Positions 42,893 to 54,296 of a stretch of 64,000 nt of DNA are shown in pieces. The position numbers and the translations under genes were made by a program. The DNA is taken from NCBI RefSeq assembly GCF_003205495.1, contig NZ_QJRX01000004.1, positions 53,164 to 117,163 of the forward strand, given 5' to 3'. Source of the stretch: Aquipseudomonas alcaligenes. Its GTDB lineage: Bacteria; Pseudomonadota; Gammaproteobacteria; Pseudomonadales; Pseudomonadaceae. The notes beneath the pieces are model-generated. The model did no database searches and was not told the origin of the DNA. It was given only the letters and a program-made list of their open reading frames with translations. Within the stretch, counting starts at the first letter, position 1. Each line of letters begins with the position of its first letter.

Positions 42893-43863
42893 TGCGGCGC
42901 CTCCGGACGCTCCACCTCGACCCAGACGAACTTGTCCGGCTCGATCTGCGTTTCGTCGTCCAGGCGATAGGCCACCAGCTTGCCGTACATCACCGCGCTG
43001 TAGTCCAGGCAGGCCAGGTTGGGGCGGATCGGCGCCGGGCGGCCACGGCGCCAGTAATGGCCGACGAACAGCATGGGCTCGTCGGCACCATACTGCAGCA
43101 GGCGGCTCTTCTCGCTCGGCCCCAGCGGCAGGCTGGCCACGCTCTCGGGCAGGGCGTCGGGCTGGAACACCACGTCACCGTAGGTCTGCGGGTCGTCCTC
43201 CCAGAATTTGGTGCGGAAGTAGCTGCGGGTGAAGCCCTCCTCGCTGGTCAGGGTCAGGCCCTGCGGCAGGCGCAGGTCGGTGCCGCGCAGCAGGCGCTCG
43301 AATACCCGGTTGGCGAAGCTGCCGGGCACCGCCGAGGCGGTGACGAAGTCGCGGTCGACCCGCCCATCGGCGAAGCGCTGGCGCAGCTGGCCGATCAGCT
43401 CGCCATCCCAGCAGGCGTGCACCAGGCGGAAACGCCCGGCGTCGACGAACAGCGGCAGCTGCTGGAACCAGTCGAGGAAGTCGTGCCAGTCCGCCGGATG
43501 CTCCTCGAACTGGCGAAAGGTCTGCTGCAGCAGGCGCTCGTGGCGTGGCGTGTGCTCGCGCACATGGCGCCGCTCGCTGTTGGGCGGCGCCTCGGTGTAC
43601 CAGCCGAGGGCGTTGTACTCGTGGTTGCCCATGATGCACAGGGCCTGGCCGGCCTCGACCATGTCGTGCACCAGGTGCAGGGCCTCGCGGATGCGCGGGC
43701 CGCGGTCGATGATGTCGCCGAGGAACAGCGCCATGCGCTGCGGATGGCGCCATACCCCGGCGTGGCGGCTGTAGCCCATCTGCTCGAGCAGACGCTCCAG
43801 GCTGCGCCCGCAGCCATGCACGTCGCCGATCAGGTCATAGCCACGCCCGCTGTCCAGCAGCAT
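42889..43863 (-). CDS. Metallophosphoesterase (PPP-type phosphatase)
   Basis: A 324-aa calcineurin-like phosphoesterase. The dinuclear metal-site motifs are all present: GDVHG at about 13-17, GDIIDRGP at about 49-56, GNHEYN at about 78-83, and later His residues in VHACWDG and VGHYWRRG. It probably dephosphorylates proteins or nucleotide-like substrates. It sits between nadK (1-bp gap) and the rhomboid gene (4-bp overlap), in a compact leftward operon. Confidence 0.9.
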   Translation of the reverse strand: MLLDSGRGYDLIGDVHGCGRSLERLLEQMGYSRHAGVWRHPQRMALFLGDIIDRGPRIREALHLVHDMVEAGQALCIMGNHEYNALGWYTEAPPNSERRHVREHTPRHERLLQQTFRQFEEHPADWHDFLDWFQQLPLFVDAGRFRLVHACWDGELIGQLRQRFADGRVDRDFVTASAVPGSFANRVFERLLRGTDLRLPQGLTLTSEEGFTRSYFRTKFWEDDPQTYGDVVFQPDALPESVASLPLGPSEKSRLLQYGADEPMLFVGHYWRRGRPAPIRPNLACLDYSAVMYGKLVAYRLDDETQIEPDKFVWVEVERPEAPQ

Positions 43864-43864
43864 G

Positions 43865-44752
43865 TCAGTCGTGGCTCCACTGGCGGCCGCCCCAGCCGAG
43901 CTTGGTGCGGCAGGCCTCGTAGTAGTTATGGTCGAGCGGATGGATCAGGCGCAGCTTCTGCGGCTTCTTGGCCACCGTGATGGTGTCGCCGGGCGCACAG
44001 GTGAAGTGGTTCTGGCCGTCGCAGGACACCAGCGGGTAGATCGGCAGGTCGTCGGCCACCACGATCTTCAGCTCGCTGTTGCCGTCGACCACTATGGGCC
44101 GGCTGGACAGGGTGTGCGGGTACATCGGCACTATGACCATGGCATCCAGCTTGGGGTGCATGATCGGCCCGCCGGCGGACAGCGAGTAGGCGGTGGAGCC
44201 GGTGGGCGTGGCGATGATCAGGCCGTCGGCCTTCTGGCTGCAGACGAAGTGGCCATCGATGAACAGCTCGAACTCGATCATCTTGGTCGACTTGCCCGGG
44301 TGCAGCACCACGTCGTTGAGTGCATCGCCCTGGCCGATGGCCTCACCATGGCGGCGCACCTCGGCCTCCAGCAGGAAGCGGCTTTCCTCGAGGAAGCGCC
44401 CCTCCAGCACTTCGGCGACCTTGACCTCCAGCTCGTCCGGCTTGATGTCGGTGAGAAAGCCCAGGCTGCCACGGTTGATGCCCAGCACCGGGATCTTGTG
44501 GCGGGCCAGGGCACGGGCGGCGCCGAGCATGCTGCCGTCGCCGCCGACCACTATGACCAGGTCGCAGACCTCGCCGAGGATCTTGCGCGAACAGGTCTGT
44601 AGGCCGTGGCCGGGCAGCACTTCGGCAATGGTGTCTTCGAGAATCACGTGCAGGTGGCGCTCGAGCAGGAAGTTCTTCAGGCGGCGGATGGTATCGAGCA
44701 CCTGGGCGCTGCCCAGGCGGCCGATGATGCCGATATTGCGAAATTGCTCCAT
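43865..44752 (-). CDS. nadK: NAD kinase
   Basis: A 295-aa ATP-NAD kinase that makes NADP. The motif VVGGDGSMLGAAR is at about 62-74, the NAD-binding GxNxGxLGFL appears as INRGSLGFLTD, and the signature GSTAYSLSAGGPIMHP is at about 172-187. Length and motifs are fully typical. It heads a leftward operon with the phosphatase and rhomboid genes, and is divergent from the DUF1853 gene by 84 bp. Confidence 0.97.
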   Translation of the reverse strand: MEQFRNIGIIGRLGSAQVLDTIRRLKNFLLERHLHVILEDTIAEVLPGHGLQTCSRKILGEVCDLVIVVGGDGSMLGAARALARHKIPVLGINRGSLGFLTDIKPDELEVKVAEVLEGRFLEESRFLLEAEVRRHGEAIGQGDALNDVVLHPGKSTKMIEFELFIDGHFVCSQKADGLIIATPTGSTAYSLSAGGPIMHPKLDAMVIVPMYPHTLSSRPIVVDGNSELKIVVADDLPIYPLVSCDGQNHFTCAPGDTITVAKKPQKLRLIHPLDHNYYEACRTKLGWGGRQWSHD

Positions 44753-44836
44753 GGGGCGCTCTGCAACGGGGAGAATTGCCCGGATTATGGGCGAAAGCCG
44801 GAGGCCGCAGCAAACCGCCTGGGCTATGCTCGGCCG

Positions 44837-45787
44837 ATGCGCGCGCTACTCGATGCCCTGCTCGACCAATTGCGCCAGCCCCAGGTCCGCGACCTGGCCT
44901 GGACGCTGCTGGCTCCGCCGCTGCTCGATGGCAGCGGGCTACCCCTGCGCCACCCGCTGACCGCCAGCATCTGGCGGCATGAGCCGCAGCGCCTGGCCGA
45001 CTGGTTGCTGCAGCAGGAACAGGCGCCGGCGGCGCTGCTGGCGTTTCTCGCCGCCGGCTCCAGCCGCCTGGGCCGGCATTACGAACGGCTCTGGCAGTTC
45101 GCCCTGCAGGCGGCGCCGGATGTGCAACTGCTGGCAGCCAACCTGCCGGTGCGCCAGGGTGGCCATACCCTGGGCGAACTGGACCTGCTGTTGCGCGACG
45201 CCGAGGGCGTGCACCACCTGGAGCTGGCGATCAAGCTGTACCTGGGGCCCGAGCGGGAGGCCGGCGAGGATGCCGAGCACTGGCTGGGCCCCGCCAGCGA
45301 GGACCGCCTCGGACTCAAGCTGCGGCATCTGGCGCAGCACCAGCTACCGCTGTCCGCCCACGCGGCAGCGCGCGCAGCCCTGCTCGACATGGGCGCTGCA
45401 GCGCCCCAGGCCGCCACCTGGCTGGGCGGCTATCTGTTCTATCCCTGGCCCGAGGGCTGCGTTCCCCCTCGCGGCAGCCACCCGGACCACCTGCGCGGGC
45501 ATTGGCTGCACCGCCACGCCTGGCCTGGCTGGCGCGAGCAGGCCGGCCCGGGGCGCTGGCAGCCACTGCCCAGGCGCGCCTGGCTGGCGCCGGCACGCGC
45601 CGAAGCGGACAGCATCTGGAGCCACGAGCAGCTGGATGAGTGGCTGCAGCAACAGGCCGAGGATGCCCCAGCGCAGCTGCTGGTACGACTGGAGCCAGAT
45701 ACCGGGGACGTCTGGCGGGAAAGCGAGCGGCTTTTCCTGGTCGGCGACCAGTGGCCCCTGCCCTCCGTGCGGGCCAGCGAAGGCTAG
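44837..45787 (+). CDS. DUF1853 family protein
   Basis: A 316-aa protein of the DUF1853 family. The middle contains GELDLLLRDAEGVHHLELAIKLYLG, which has the D-(E)-xK order of PD-(D/E)xK nuclease-like folds (Asp in ELDLL, Glu-x-Lys in ELAIK). That suggests a restriction-endonuclease-like core, though activity is not known. It begins 84 bp from the divergent nadK start and ends with a 4-bp overlap against the convergent cNMP-rhodanese gene. Confidence 0.82.
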   Translation: MRALLDALLDQLRQPQVRDLAWTLLAPPLLDGSGLPLRHPLTASIWRHEPQRLADWLLQQEQAPAALLAFLAAGSSRLGRHYERLWQFALQAAPDVQLLAANLPVRQGGHTLGELDLLLRDAEGVHHLELAIKLYLGPEREAGEDAEHWLGPASEDRLGLKLRHLAQHQLPLSAHAAARAALLDMGAAAPQAATWLGGYLFYPWPEGCVPPRGSHPDHLRGHWLHRHAWPGWREQAGPGRWQPLPRRAWLAPARAEADSIWSHEQLDEWLQQQAEDAPAQLLVRLEPDTGDVWRESERLFLVGDQWPLPSVRASEG

Positions 45788-46893
45788 TGACTGCGCTCGG
45801 TACGCCCGCCGGAACGAGCCAGGTAGCCCGGACCGCTCTCGCACAGCAGGGCGGCGCGATGCACCGCCGGTAGCGCATCCAGGCCATCGCGCAGGGCATA
45901 GGCGGAAAAGCCCAGTTGCGACAGCAAGAAGACCGCACTGGCGCTGCGCTTGCCGCTGTCGCAGTAGCACAGGTAGGTCCTGTCCCTGTCCAGCAGACGT
46001 ACCTTCAGGCGCAGCAGGTGCAACGGCATGTTCAGCGCCTGCTGGGCATGGCCCTGCTCGTATTCGGCCTGCAGACGCACGTCCAGCCACTGGGCGCCGC
46101 TCGACAGCAGGCGCGCCGCCTCGCCGAAGGACACCTCGTCGACCACCGGCGCCTTGAGCAAGGCGAAGAAGTCCTGGCGATCCAGGCGCAGCACCACGCC
46201 GGGCTCGATCAGGGTGACGGTGGCGTTGCGCGGCTGGTCGGACAGCAGCGCCTCCTCACCGAAGCAGGCGCCCACTTCCAGTTCGGCCAGCACCTGGCGA
46301 CCGCCGTCGCCTCCCCGGAATACCTCGGCGCGGCCACTCTTGAGGAAGTAACAGCAATCACCGCTCTCGCCTTCGACCAGTACCCGGCTGCCGGCCGGCA
46401 GATCGATCGGATGCAGACGATCGAGCATGGCGCGCACATTGGCCGGCGGCACCTTGCTGAACAGCGGATTTTCCAACAAACGTTCCAGCCACTCGACATC
46501 CTCGCCGCTGCTACTGAGGTCGAGCAGCAGATCCTGATAAGCCAGGCGCCAGTTGAGCAGGCGCCCGAGCGTGGCGGAATCCAGCGCCAGCACACTGACA
46601 TCGCTCAGCGCACGCGCCTCGTGCAGGCGCGGCAGGCTCGGCGACAGTGGATGGCAGCTGGCTTCGCTGCCGGCCTGCAGGTGCTGCTCACGGCCCTCGG
46701 CATCGCGCAGCAGCAGCTCGCCGGACAGCAGATAGTAGGTAGTCCGAGCCTGATCGCCCTGGCGGAACAGCAACTGGCCGGCCAGCAGCGGCTGCGGCAC
46801 CAGTTGGGGACGCAGCTCGCGCCACTGCTGCTCGGAAAGCACGTTGAGCGGGGTGAAGCTGCGCAGCTGTTCGGGGTTCAGCGGCTCGGTCAT
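45784..46893 (-). CDS. Cyclic nucleotide-binding and rhodanese domain protein
   Basis: A 369-aa protein. Two cNMP-binding-like domains come first: residues about 20-120, degenerate, and 130-250 with FSKVPPANVRAMLDRL and GACFGEEALLSDQPRNATV. A C-terminal rhodanese domain covers about 260-350 with DVRLQAEYEQGH and the active-site loop CDSGKRSASA, so the sulfur-accepting Cys is present. The second cNMP domain has the PRNATV core of regulatory subunits. It may link a nucleotide signal to sulfur transfer. AAGGA precedes the ATG. Confidence 0.88.
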   Translation of the reverse strand: MTEPLNPEQLRSFTPLNVLSEQQWRELRPQLVPQPLLAGQLLFRQGDQARTTYYLLSGELLLRDAEGREQHLQAGSEASCHPLSPSLPRLHEARALSDVSVLALDSATLGRLLNWRLAYQDLLLDLSSSGEDVEWLERLLENPLFSKVPPANVRAMLDRLHPIDLPAGSRVLVEGESGDCCYFLKSGRAEVFRGGDGGRQVLAELEVGACFGEEALLSDQPRNATVTLIEPGVVLRLDRQDFFALLKAPVVDEVSFGEAARLLSSGAQWLDVRLQAEYEQGHAQQALNMPLHLLRLKVRLLDRDRTYLCYCDSGKRSASAVFLLSQLGFSAYALRDGLDALPAVHRAALLCESGPGYLARSGGRTERSH

Positions 46894-46931
46894 GAAAACC
46901 AGTCCTTCATTGTTCTTCTCGGCGGCACGGC

Positions 46932-47876
46932 TCAGCCCGCGACCAGTGTCCGCAGGCGCAGGGCCATGGCCCTGAGCCCCTGCAGACCACCGGTATGGAG
47001 GAATAGCAGGCGCGTACCCGCAGCAAAGTAACCGGCCTCCACCTCGGCGCGCAATGCCAGCAACGCCTTGGCGGTGTAGAGCGGTTCCAGCGGCAACCCC
47101 ATGGCCTCTTCGCCGGCCAGGGTGAAGCGGGCCAGTTCGGCATCCAGGCGGGCGAAACCGCCGCGGCTGGCGTCCAGCAGACGATAGCCGCCGTCCGCCA
47201 CCCCCGCCTCGCGGAGCATGGCCGGCAGCTGGCTCTCTACCCCGTGCCCCGGCGGTACCGCCATGGCGACATGCACCGGATGAACGCCCCGCTCGCCGAG
47301 CACCAGACCCGCCGCCGTGGTGCCGGTCCCGGCGGCCAGCCACCAGGCGTGGTAGTCGACCCAGCCGATGCTCACCAGCTGCGCCCGCGCCATCTCGACC
47401 AGGGCCGCGCAGGAACGCGCCGCCGCCAGGCCGCCGCCCCCCTCGCTGACCGGCCATAGCTGCGGATAGCGCGCGCGCCAGGATTGCCAGAACCCTGGCT
47501 CGTGGCGCCTCCGATACTCCCCATAGCCCAGCCAGTGCAGGCGCATGCCGAAAGCCTCGAGGTCACGCACCGTCGGCGTGTCCTGCGGCTCGCCACGCAC
47601 CAGGCCGACCGTGGCGAAGCCGAAGCGGCAGCCGGCCGCGGCCAAGGCATGCAGATGATTGGAATGGGCGCCGCCAAGGCTGATCAGTCCCTCGGCACCG
47701 GCCTCGGCGGCAGCCTCGAGGTGCGGCCTGAGCTTGAACCACTTGTTACCGGACAGCAGGGAATCGAGCAGATCGAGACGCAGCACGGCCAGTTCGACGC
47801 CGGCACGCGTCAGCCAGTCGCAGGAAAGCACGTGCAGGGGCGCTGCCGGCGCCCAGTCGGGCAGGCGCAGCGGCAC
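46932..47876 (-). CDS. ACC deaminase/D-cysteine desulfhydrase family PLP enzyme
   Basis: A 314-aa fold-type II PLP enzyme. The PLP-Lys is in SGNKWFKLRPHL and the cofactor loop in GGAHSNHLHALAA; a Gly-rich phosphate site AAGTGTTAAGL is present. The family includes D-cysteine desulfhydrase and 1-aminocyclopropane-1-carboxylate deaminase, and sequence alone does not choose between them. The GTG start overlaps the preceding stop by one base (TAGTG). An ATG far upstream would extend it into the neighbouring gene and is rejected. Confidence 0.85.
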   Translation of the reverse strand: MPLRLPDWAPAAPLHVLSCDWLTRAGVELAVLRLDLLDSLLSGNKWFKLRPHLEAAAEAGAEGLISLGGAHSNHLHALAAAGCRFGFATVGLVRGEPQDTPTVRDLEAFGMRLHWLGYGEYRRRHEPGFWQSWRARYPQLWPVSEGGGGLAAARSCAALVEMARAQLVSIGWVDYHAWWLAAGTGTTAAGLVLGERGVHPVHVAMAVPPGHGVESQLPAMLREAGVADGGYRLLDASRGGFARLDAELARFTLAGEEAMGLPLEPLYTAKALLALRAEVEAGYFAAGTRLLFLHTGGLQGLRAMALRLRTLVAG

Positions 47877-49240
47877 TAGCCGACGGTACGCAGGCGGGCT
47901 CCGGCCTTGTGCCGGGCGCAGCAGTTGGACTCGCCGACGATGAAGCGGCTGGGCGTTTCCACCCGGTCGATGGGCATGGCGCAGCGCTCGCCGGAGGGCA
48001 GGCTGGCCTCGCAGGTGGGCTGCTGGTAATGGGCCAGCCACTGGCGGTACTGCTCCTCGGAGACGAAGCACTTGGCCGCGGCATAGCTCATGGGGTTGTT
48101 CTGGTAGCGGGCGATGTCCTGCAGCGGGATGGTCAGGTGGCCGGCGCCGGGATGGTAGACCACGAACACCACGCCGAGCTTGGCCAGGCGCTCGAGGATC
48201 TGCTCGCCGCCCTGGCCGGCCAGCTCGTCGCGCTCGTGCCTGAGGCGCTCCAACTCCTGCTGCAGCTGGGTCTCCTGCTCGGCACGGTAGGCCAGCTCGA
48301 CGTCGCGAAGCGCCACCTGCTCCCTGAACTCCGCCACGGCAGCGGCAACCCGGGCCTGCAGCTCGGAATCGAATTGCGAACGGAGAATGTCGGCTTCGGT
48401 ACGACCGTGCTTCTCCAGGTCACGCAACTGCCTGGACAGCTCCTCGCGGGTCTGCTGCATGCTGTCGGCCTGGGCCCCCAGCTGCGCCTTGAGGCTGTTG
48501 TTCAACTCTTCCTGTTGACGCAGGGCCTCGTGCAGGTTGTGGATCTCGGTCTGCAGGGCGCGCTGGCGCTCTTCGGCCGCCAGCTTGAGGCGCGCCAGCT
48601 CTTCTTCATGCTGCTTACCCAGAGTGCTGATGCGCAGGCGCTGCTGCTTGATCAGCTGGGCGGTCTTCAGGCGGTGCTCCTGCTCCTTCTGCTCGGCCTG
48701 CTTGCCGGCCTCCTCGCGGGCGGGGTCGGGCGCCTGCCACTTGTCCTCGGCGGCCACTTGCAGGCGCTCGGCCAGCACCACCGGCGCATCCTCCTCCACC
48801 AGCAGGCCGAGGCTGTTGCGCTTGACCGCATCGCGGATCAGTACCAGGTCGTTCTTGCCGGGGGCCAGGCTGGGGTCCCACAGGTGCATCTGGTGCCAGG
48901 ACACCGGGCACTGGCTGCGGCAGGCCAGGCGGATCGGCCCGGCGCCGAGGTCGGGGCCGCGCCCGGCATTGTCGGCCAGATGGCGCAGCGGCAGGTTCCA
49001 GCCCTTGTCGGCCGCGCCACGCTCATCGAAATCCAGGTAGAAGAACACCACGGCGCGCACCAGCAGGCGCGGGTTGATCAGCACGTAGGCCAGGCGCATC
49101 TGCTGATCGGCCAGTTCGGGCAGGTTGACCACGTTGTCGAGCAGGGCCTCGAACTCGGGAAACAGCATCTCCTTGCAGACGCCGCGCTCATTGAAGAACA
49201 GCACGGCCTCGACCATCTGCGCTTTGTTCTGCATGCTCAT
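47876..49240 (-). CDS. Coiled-coil conserved hypothetical protein
   Basis: A 454-aa soluble protein. Residues 1-165 form an N-terminal domain (MVEAVLFFNERGVCKEMLFPEFEAL). Residues about 170-345 are a continuous coiled coil very rich in Glu, Gln, Leu and Arg. A C-terminal Cys-containing domain includes CFVSEEQYRQWLAHYQQPTC, GERCAMPIDRVETP and SNCCARH, which could bind a metal. GAGGGA precedes the ATG. No family is recognised with confidence. It is coupled by a one-base overlap to the PLP-enzyme gene. Confidence 0.8.
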   Translation of the reverse strand: MSMQNKAQMVEAVLFFNERGVCKEMLFPEFEALLDNVVNLPELADQQMRLAYVLINPRLLVRAVVFFYLDFDERGAADKGWNLPLRHLADNAGRGPDLGAGPIRLACRSQCPVSWHQMHLWDPSLAPGKNDLVLIRDAVKRNSLGLLVEEDAPVVLAERLQVAAEDKWQAPDPAREEAGKQAEQKEQEHRLKTAQLIKQQRLRISTLGKQHEEELARLKLAAEERQRALQTEIHNLHEALRQQEELNNSLKAQLGAQADSMQQTREELSRQLRDLEKHGRTEADILRSQFDSELQARVAAAVAEFREQVALRDVELAYRAEQETQLQQELERLRHERDELAGQGGEQILERLAKLGVVFVVYHPGAGHLTIPLQDIARYQNNPMSYAAAKCFVSEEQYRQWLAHYQQPTCEASLPSGERCAMPIDRVETPSRFIVGESNCCARHKAGARLRTVG

Positions 49241-49386
49241 GGATTTCCCTCAGGCCATCAGGATCACGTTCGGCTCGCTGCGGGTTTGCCCCGGGCGGGC
49301 GCATAACCTGCGAGGCAGGCGCAATCCCTTGTTTCAGGCAAGTCTAGGGGAAAAAGCAACGCGGGCAATGTGATTGGGTTGGCAGC

Positions 49387-49425
49387 CACCCCGCCGAAAC
49401 GGCCTGCCGGACCGGCGGCGGGGTG
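49387..49425. terminator. Hairpin after the NTF2-like gene
   Basis: CACCCCGCCG (49387-49396) pairs exactly with CGGCGGGGTG (49416-49425), 24 bp past the stop of the leftward NTF2-like gene. There is no T-run. The rest of the 208-bp gap (49241-49448) shows no gene. Confidence 0.5.
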
Positions 49426-49448
49426 AAACTGTGATGCGGTTGGGTGAA

Positions 49449-49880
49449 TCAGGCCTTGGCCGCCGCCAGATAGGGTGACAGACGCCGCCCCATCTCCTCG
49501 CCGAGGGCCTGCAGAGCGCTCATCGGCCGCACCATCACCTCGAACTCGACGATCTTGCCGGCCTCGTCGAAGCGGATCATGTCGATACCCTTGAGTTCGC
49601 GCTCGCCGACCTTCGCGGAAAACTCCAGAACCACGCTCAGGCCATCGGCGCTGGCCAGCTCACGGTGGTAGGCGAAGTCCTGGAACACCTGCAGCACGGT
49701 ATTGAGGATCAGGTTGACCGCCGGCGCGCCCGGATACGGCGTGTGCGCCATGGGCGAGCGGAACACCGCCTGCGGATGCAGCAGTTCGGGCAGCGGGCGC
49801 AGGTCCTTGGCGGCGACGAACTGGTGCCAGCGCTGCAGGCTGGCAGCCGCGGCCGGTTGCAATTGAAGATCGGTGGACAT
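49449..49880 (-). CDS. SnoaL-like/NTF2-like family protein
   Basis: A 143-aa protein with the cone-shaped NTF2/SnoaL-like fold pattern: an N-terminal helix (SLQRWHQFVAAKDLRPLPELL), then HPQAVFRSPMA, then four beta strands ending EFEVMVRPMSALQAL. Members are isomerases, hydrolases or ligand binders, and no catalytic set is recognised here. AAGGAG precedes the ATG. It lies 64 bp downstream of fadH, beyond that gene's terminator-like hairpin. Confidence 0.82.
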   Translation of the reverse strand: MSTDLQLQPAAAASLQRWHQFVAAKDLRPLPELLHPQAVFRSPMAHTPYPGAPAVNLILNTVLQVFQDFAYHRELASADGLSVVLEFSAKVGERELKGIDMIRFDEAGKIVEFEVMVRPMSALQALGEEMGRRLSPYLAAAKA

Positions 49881-49911
49881 CGGCTTCTCCTTGTTGTTGT
49901 GAGCCTTAAAG

Positions 49912-49940
49912 CAGACGCCCCGCACTGGGCGGGGCGTCTG
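49912..49940. terminator. fadH terminator-like hairpin
   Basis: A 12-bp perfect stem CAGACGCCCCGC/GCGGGGCGTCTG with a 5-nt loop lies 4 bp after the fadH stop. Leftward it is followed by CTTTAAG, a weak T-tract. It reduces read-through into the NTF2-like gene. Confidence 0.65.
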
Positions 49941-49944
49941 TCGA

Positions 49945-52074
<2,130 letters not shown>

Positions 52075-52180
52075 TCAATGATCGAAATGCACAACTTATT
52101 GATCATAAATGACAGCGCGACTAGGCAAGCGCGGCGCCTTGGCCTAGTCTGGCGACCTCATCGTATGCACAGGCTCCACC

Positions 52181-53245
52181 ATGCTCACCCTGCTCCGCCG
52201 CGCCCTCTGGCTGCTCCTGCCACTCGCCCTGCTCGCCTACGTCGCCTGGGCCCAGTGGCGCCCGGACAGCTACATCCTCAGCGACCTGCGTAGCTCGCTG
52301 GCCTTCGACCAGGGCCAGGACCGCGGCCGCGGCAACCTGCTGGGCATCCAGCCCGACCTGCAGGGCGCCGATTACCGCAGCCTGCTGCACCTGCACCGCA
52401 AACTGTCCGCTCATCTGGATCAGGCCCGCGCGCTGGGCCTGCTCAACCCGAAGACGGTGGTGATACTGCCCGAGCACATCGGCACCTGGCTGGTGGCCGC
52501 AGGGGAAAAGCGCGAGGCCTTCGCCGCCCGCGACCTGGCCGAGGCACGCATCTGGCTGGGCCTCAGCCACCCTCTGGAGCTGGCCCGCGCCACCCTGTTC
52601 AGCCAGGGCAAGGCACCGCTCAGCGACGCCCTGCTGCGCATGAAGGCCGCGCAGATGGCCGCGGACTACCAGAGCCTGTTCGGCGGTCTGGCCGAGAGCT
52701 ATGGCGTCACCCTGGTCGCCGGCTCCATCGTGCTGCCCGAGCCCAGTGTGGTGGAGGGCGTGCTGCAGGTCGGCAGCGGCCCGCTGTACAACGTCAGCCT
52801 GGTGTTCGGCAGCGACGGCCTGCCACTCGGCCAGCCCCAGCGCAAGGTCCTGCCGCATCGCGACGAAGACGCCTTCACCGCCGCCGCCCCCAGCCAGGCG
52901 CTGCAGGTGATCGCCACCCCGGCCGGGCGCCTGGGCATCCTGCTCGGCAGCGACGGCGAGCAGGCGCAGCACTATGCGCACCTCGCCGCGCAACAGGTGG
53001 AGCTGCTCGCCGTGCCCGCCTTCCTGCCGGGCAACGCCGCGCCTGTAGGCGCAGCCGAGAGCCGCCTGCAGCAGGCGCTGTCCGCCCACCTGAGAGAAAC
53101 GCAGGCACGCGCCGGCATGCTGGTCTTCCTGCGCGGCCAGCTGTGGGACCTGGGCAGCCAGGGACGCAGCATGGCGGCCACCCCCGGCACCCAGCACCTG
53201 GCCGAGGACGGCCCCGGCGCCCGCCTGCTCAACCTGTGGCTTTGA
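52181..53245 (+). CDS. Carbon-nitrogen hydrolase-like protein lacking the catalytic Cys
   Basis: A 354-aa protein. An N-terminal transmembrane anchor or uncleaved signal covers residues 6-24. The nitrilase-superfamily strands follow: Glu in VVILPEHIG, Lys in QPQRKVLPHRDED, and the segment GRLGILLGSDGEQ where the nucleophile Cys (usually LGxxICYD) should be. Here that position reads Gly-Ser, so the Glu-Lys-Cys triad is incomplete. It may be a non-catalytic, binding or regulatory version. It is directly followed (1 bp) by the AraC regulator and divergent from fadH. Confidence 0.75.
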   Translation: MLTLLRRALWLLLPLALLAYVAWAQWRPDSYILSDLRSSLAFDQGQDRGRGNLLGIQPDLQGADYRSLLHLHRKLSAHLDQARALGLLNPKTVVILPEHIGTWLVAAGEKREAFAARDLAEARIWLGLSHPLELARATLFSQGKAPLSDALLRMKAAQMAADYQSLFGGLAESYGVTLVAGSIVLPEPSVVEGVLQVGSGPLYNVSLVFGSDGLPLGQPQRKVLPHRDEDAFTAAAPSQALQVIATPAGRLGILLGSDGEQAQHYAHLAAQQVELLAVPAFLPGNAAPVGAAESRLQQALSAHLRETQARAGMLVFLRGQLWDLGSQGRSMAATPGTQHLAEDGPGARLLNLWL

Positions 53246-53246
53246 T

Positions 53247-54287
53247 ATGAAGGCCGCGCGCGTCCGCCTGGGCGACCTGTCCGTCGCCTTCGTCCACGGC
53301 TTGGTGGCCGCCCTGGCGGACAAGGGGGTGGCCGCCGACGAGCTGCTGCGCCAGTTCCGCCTGGATGCCGCGCGCCTGGCCCTGCCACGCGAGCGCCTGT
53401 CGATCCCGCGCTACATGCGTCTGGGCCACAGCGCCATCGCCCTGTGCGGCGACCCGGCGCTGGGCCTGGAGATGGGGCGCCACAGCCGCATCGGCCAGGC
53501 CGGCCTGGCGGGCGTCACCGCCGCCCAGGCACCGACCCTGCGCGAGGCGGCGCGCACGCTGATCCGCCTCGAACCGCTGTACGCGCACAACTACCGCGGC
53601 CATTCGAGCTTCGTCGAGGATGCCGGCGGCGCCTGGCTGAGCTTCTACTCGATCAGTCCGTACAACGACTTCAACCGCTTCGTGGTGGACTCGGTGCTGT
53701 CCAGCTGGCACCACCAGCTCGGCGCCCTGCTGGGCGATAGGCTGGCGGTGGAGCGGGTGGAGATCGAGTTCCCCGCCCCCGCCTATGCCGAACGTTACGA
53801 AGCCTGTTTCGGCTGCCCGGTGGAATTCGCGGCCGGCCACAACCGCCTGCGCCTGACCAACAACGCCCTGGACCAGCCCCTGTCACAACACTGCCCGAGC
53901 ACCTGGCAGCAGCTGCTGGAACTGGCCGAGCGGGAACTGGAACAGCTGACTCGCACCCGCAGCCTGCGCGAGCGCATCATCCACCTGCTGGGACCGATGC
54001 TGCACGGGCGCGAGCCGGAGCTGGAGGAAGTGGCGAAAAAACTGCAGCTGCCGAGCTGGACGCTGCGGCGCAAACTGGCGGAAGAAGGCACGCAGTTCCG
54101 TACCCTGCTCAACGAAACGCGGCGCGATCTGGCGATGGCCTATATCCGCGACACCGAACTGGCCTTCGGCGAGATCGCCTACCTGCTCGGTTTCGCCTCC
54201 GCGGAGGCCTTCCAGCGCGCCTTCAAGCGCTGGAGCGGGCAGACGCCCGGGGAGTTCCGGCGCAGCCAGCGCCTGCAGGCCGGCTAG
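53247..54287 (+). CDS. AraC family transcriptional regulator
   Basis: A 346-aa protein with the OruR/ArgR-like architecture. An N-terminal DUF4062-free 'Arabinose_bd' domain covers about 20-200 (DPALGLEMGRHSRIGQAGLAG). A C-terminal AraC double helix-turn-helix contains LEEVAKKLQLPSWTLRRKLAEEGTQF and FGEIAYLLGFASAEAFQRAFKRWSG. It begins one base after the nitrilase-like stop, so the two genes are co-transcribed. The divergent fadH is a plausible target, since regulators of this branch often control fatty acid or hydrophobic compound catabolism. This is inference. Confidence 0.88.
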   Translation: MKAARVRLGDLSVAFVHGLVAALADKGVAADELLRQFRLDAARLALPRERLSIPRYMRLGHSAIALCGDPALGLEMGRHSRIGQAGLAGVTAAQAPTLREAARTLIRLEPLYAHNYRGHSSFVEDAGGAWLSFYSISPYNDFNRFVVDSVLSSWHHQLGALLGDRLAVERVEIEFPAPAYAERYEACFGCPVEFAAGHNRLRLTNNALDQPLSQHCPSTWQQLLELAERELEQLTRTRSLRERIIHLLGPMLHGREPELEEVAKKLQLPSWTLRRKLAEEGTQFRTLLNETRRDLAMAYIRDTELAFGEIAYLLGFASAEAFQRAFKRWSGQTPGEFRRSQRLQAG

Positions 54288-54296
54288 CCGCGAGCC

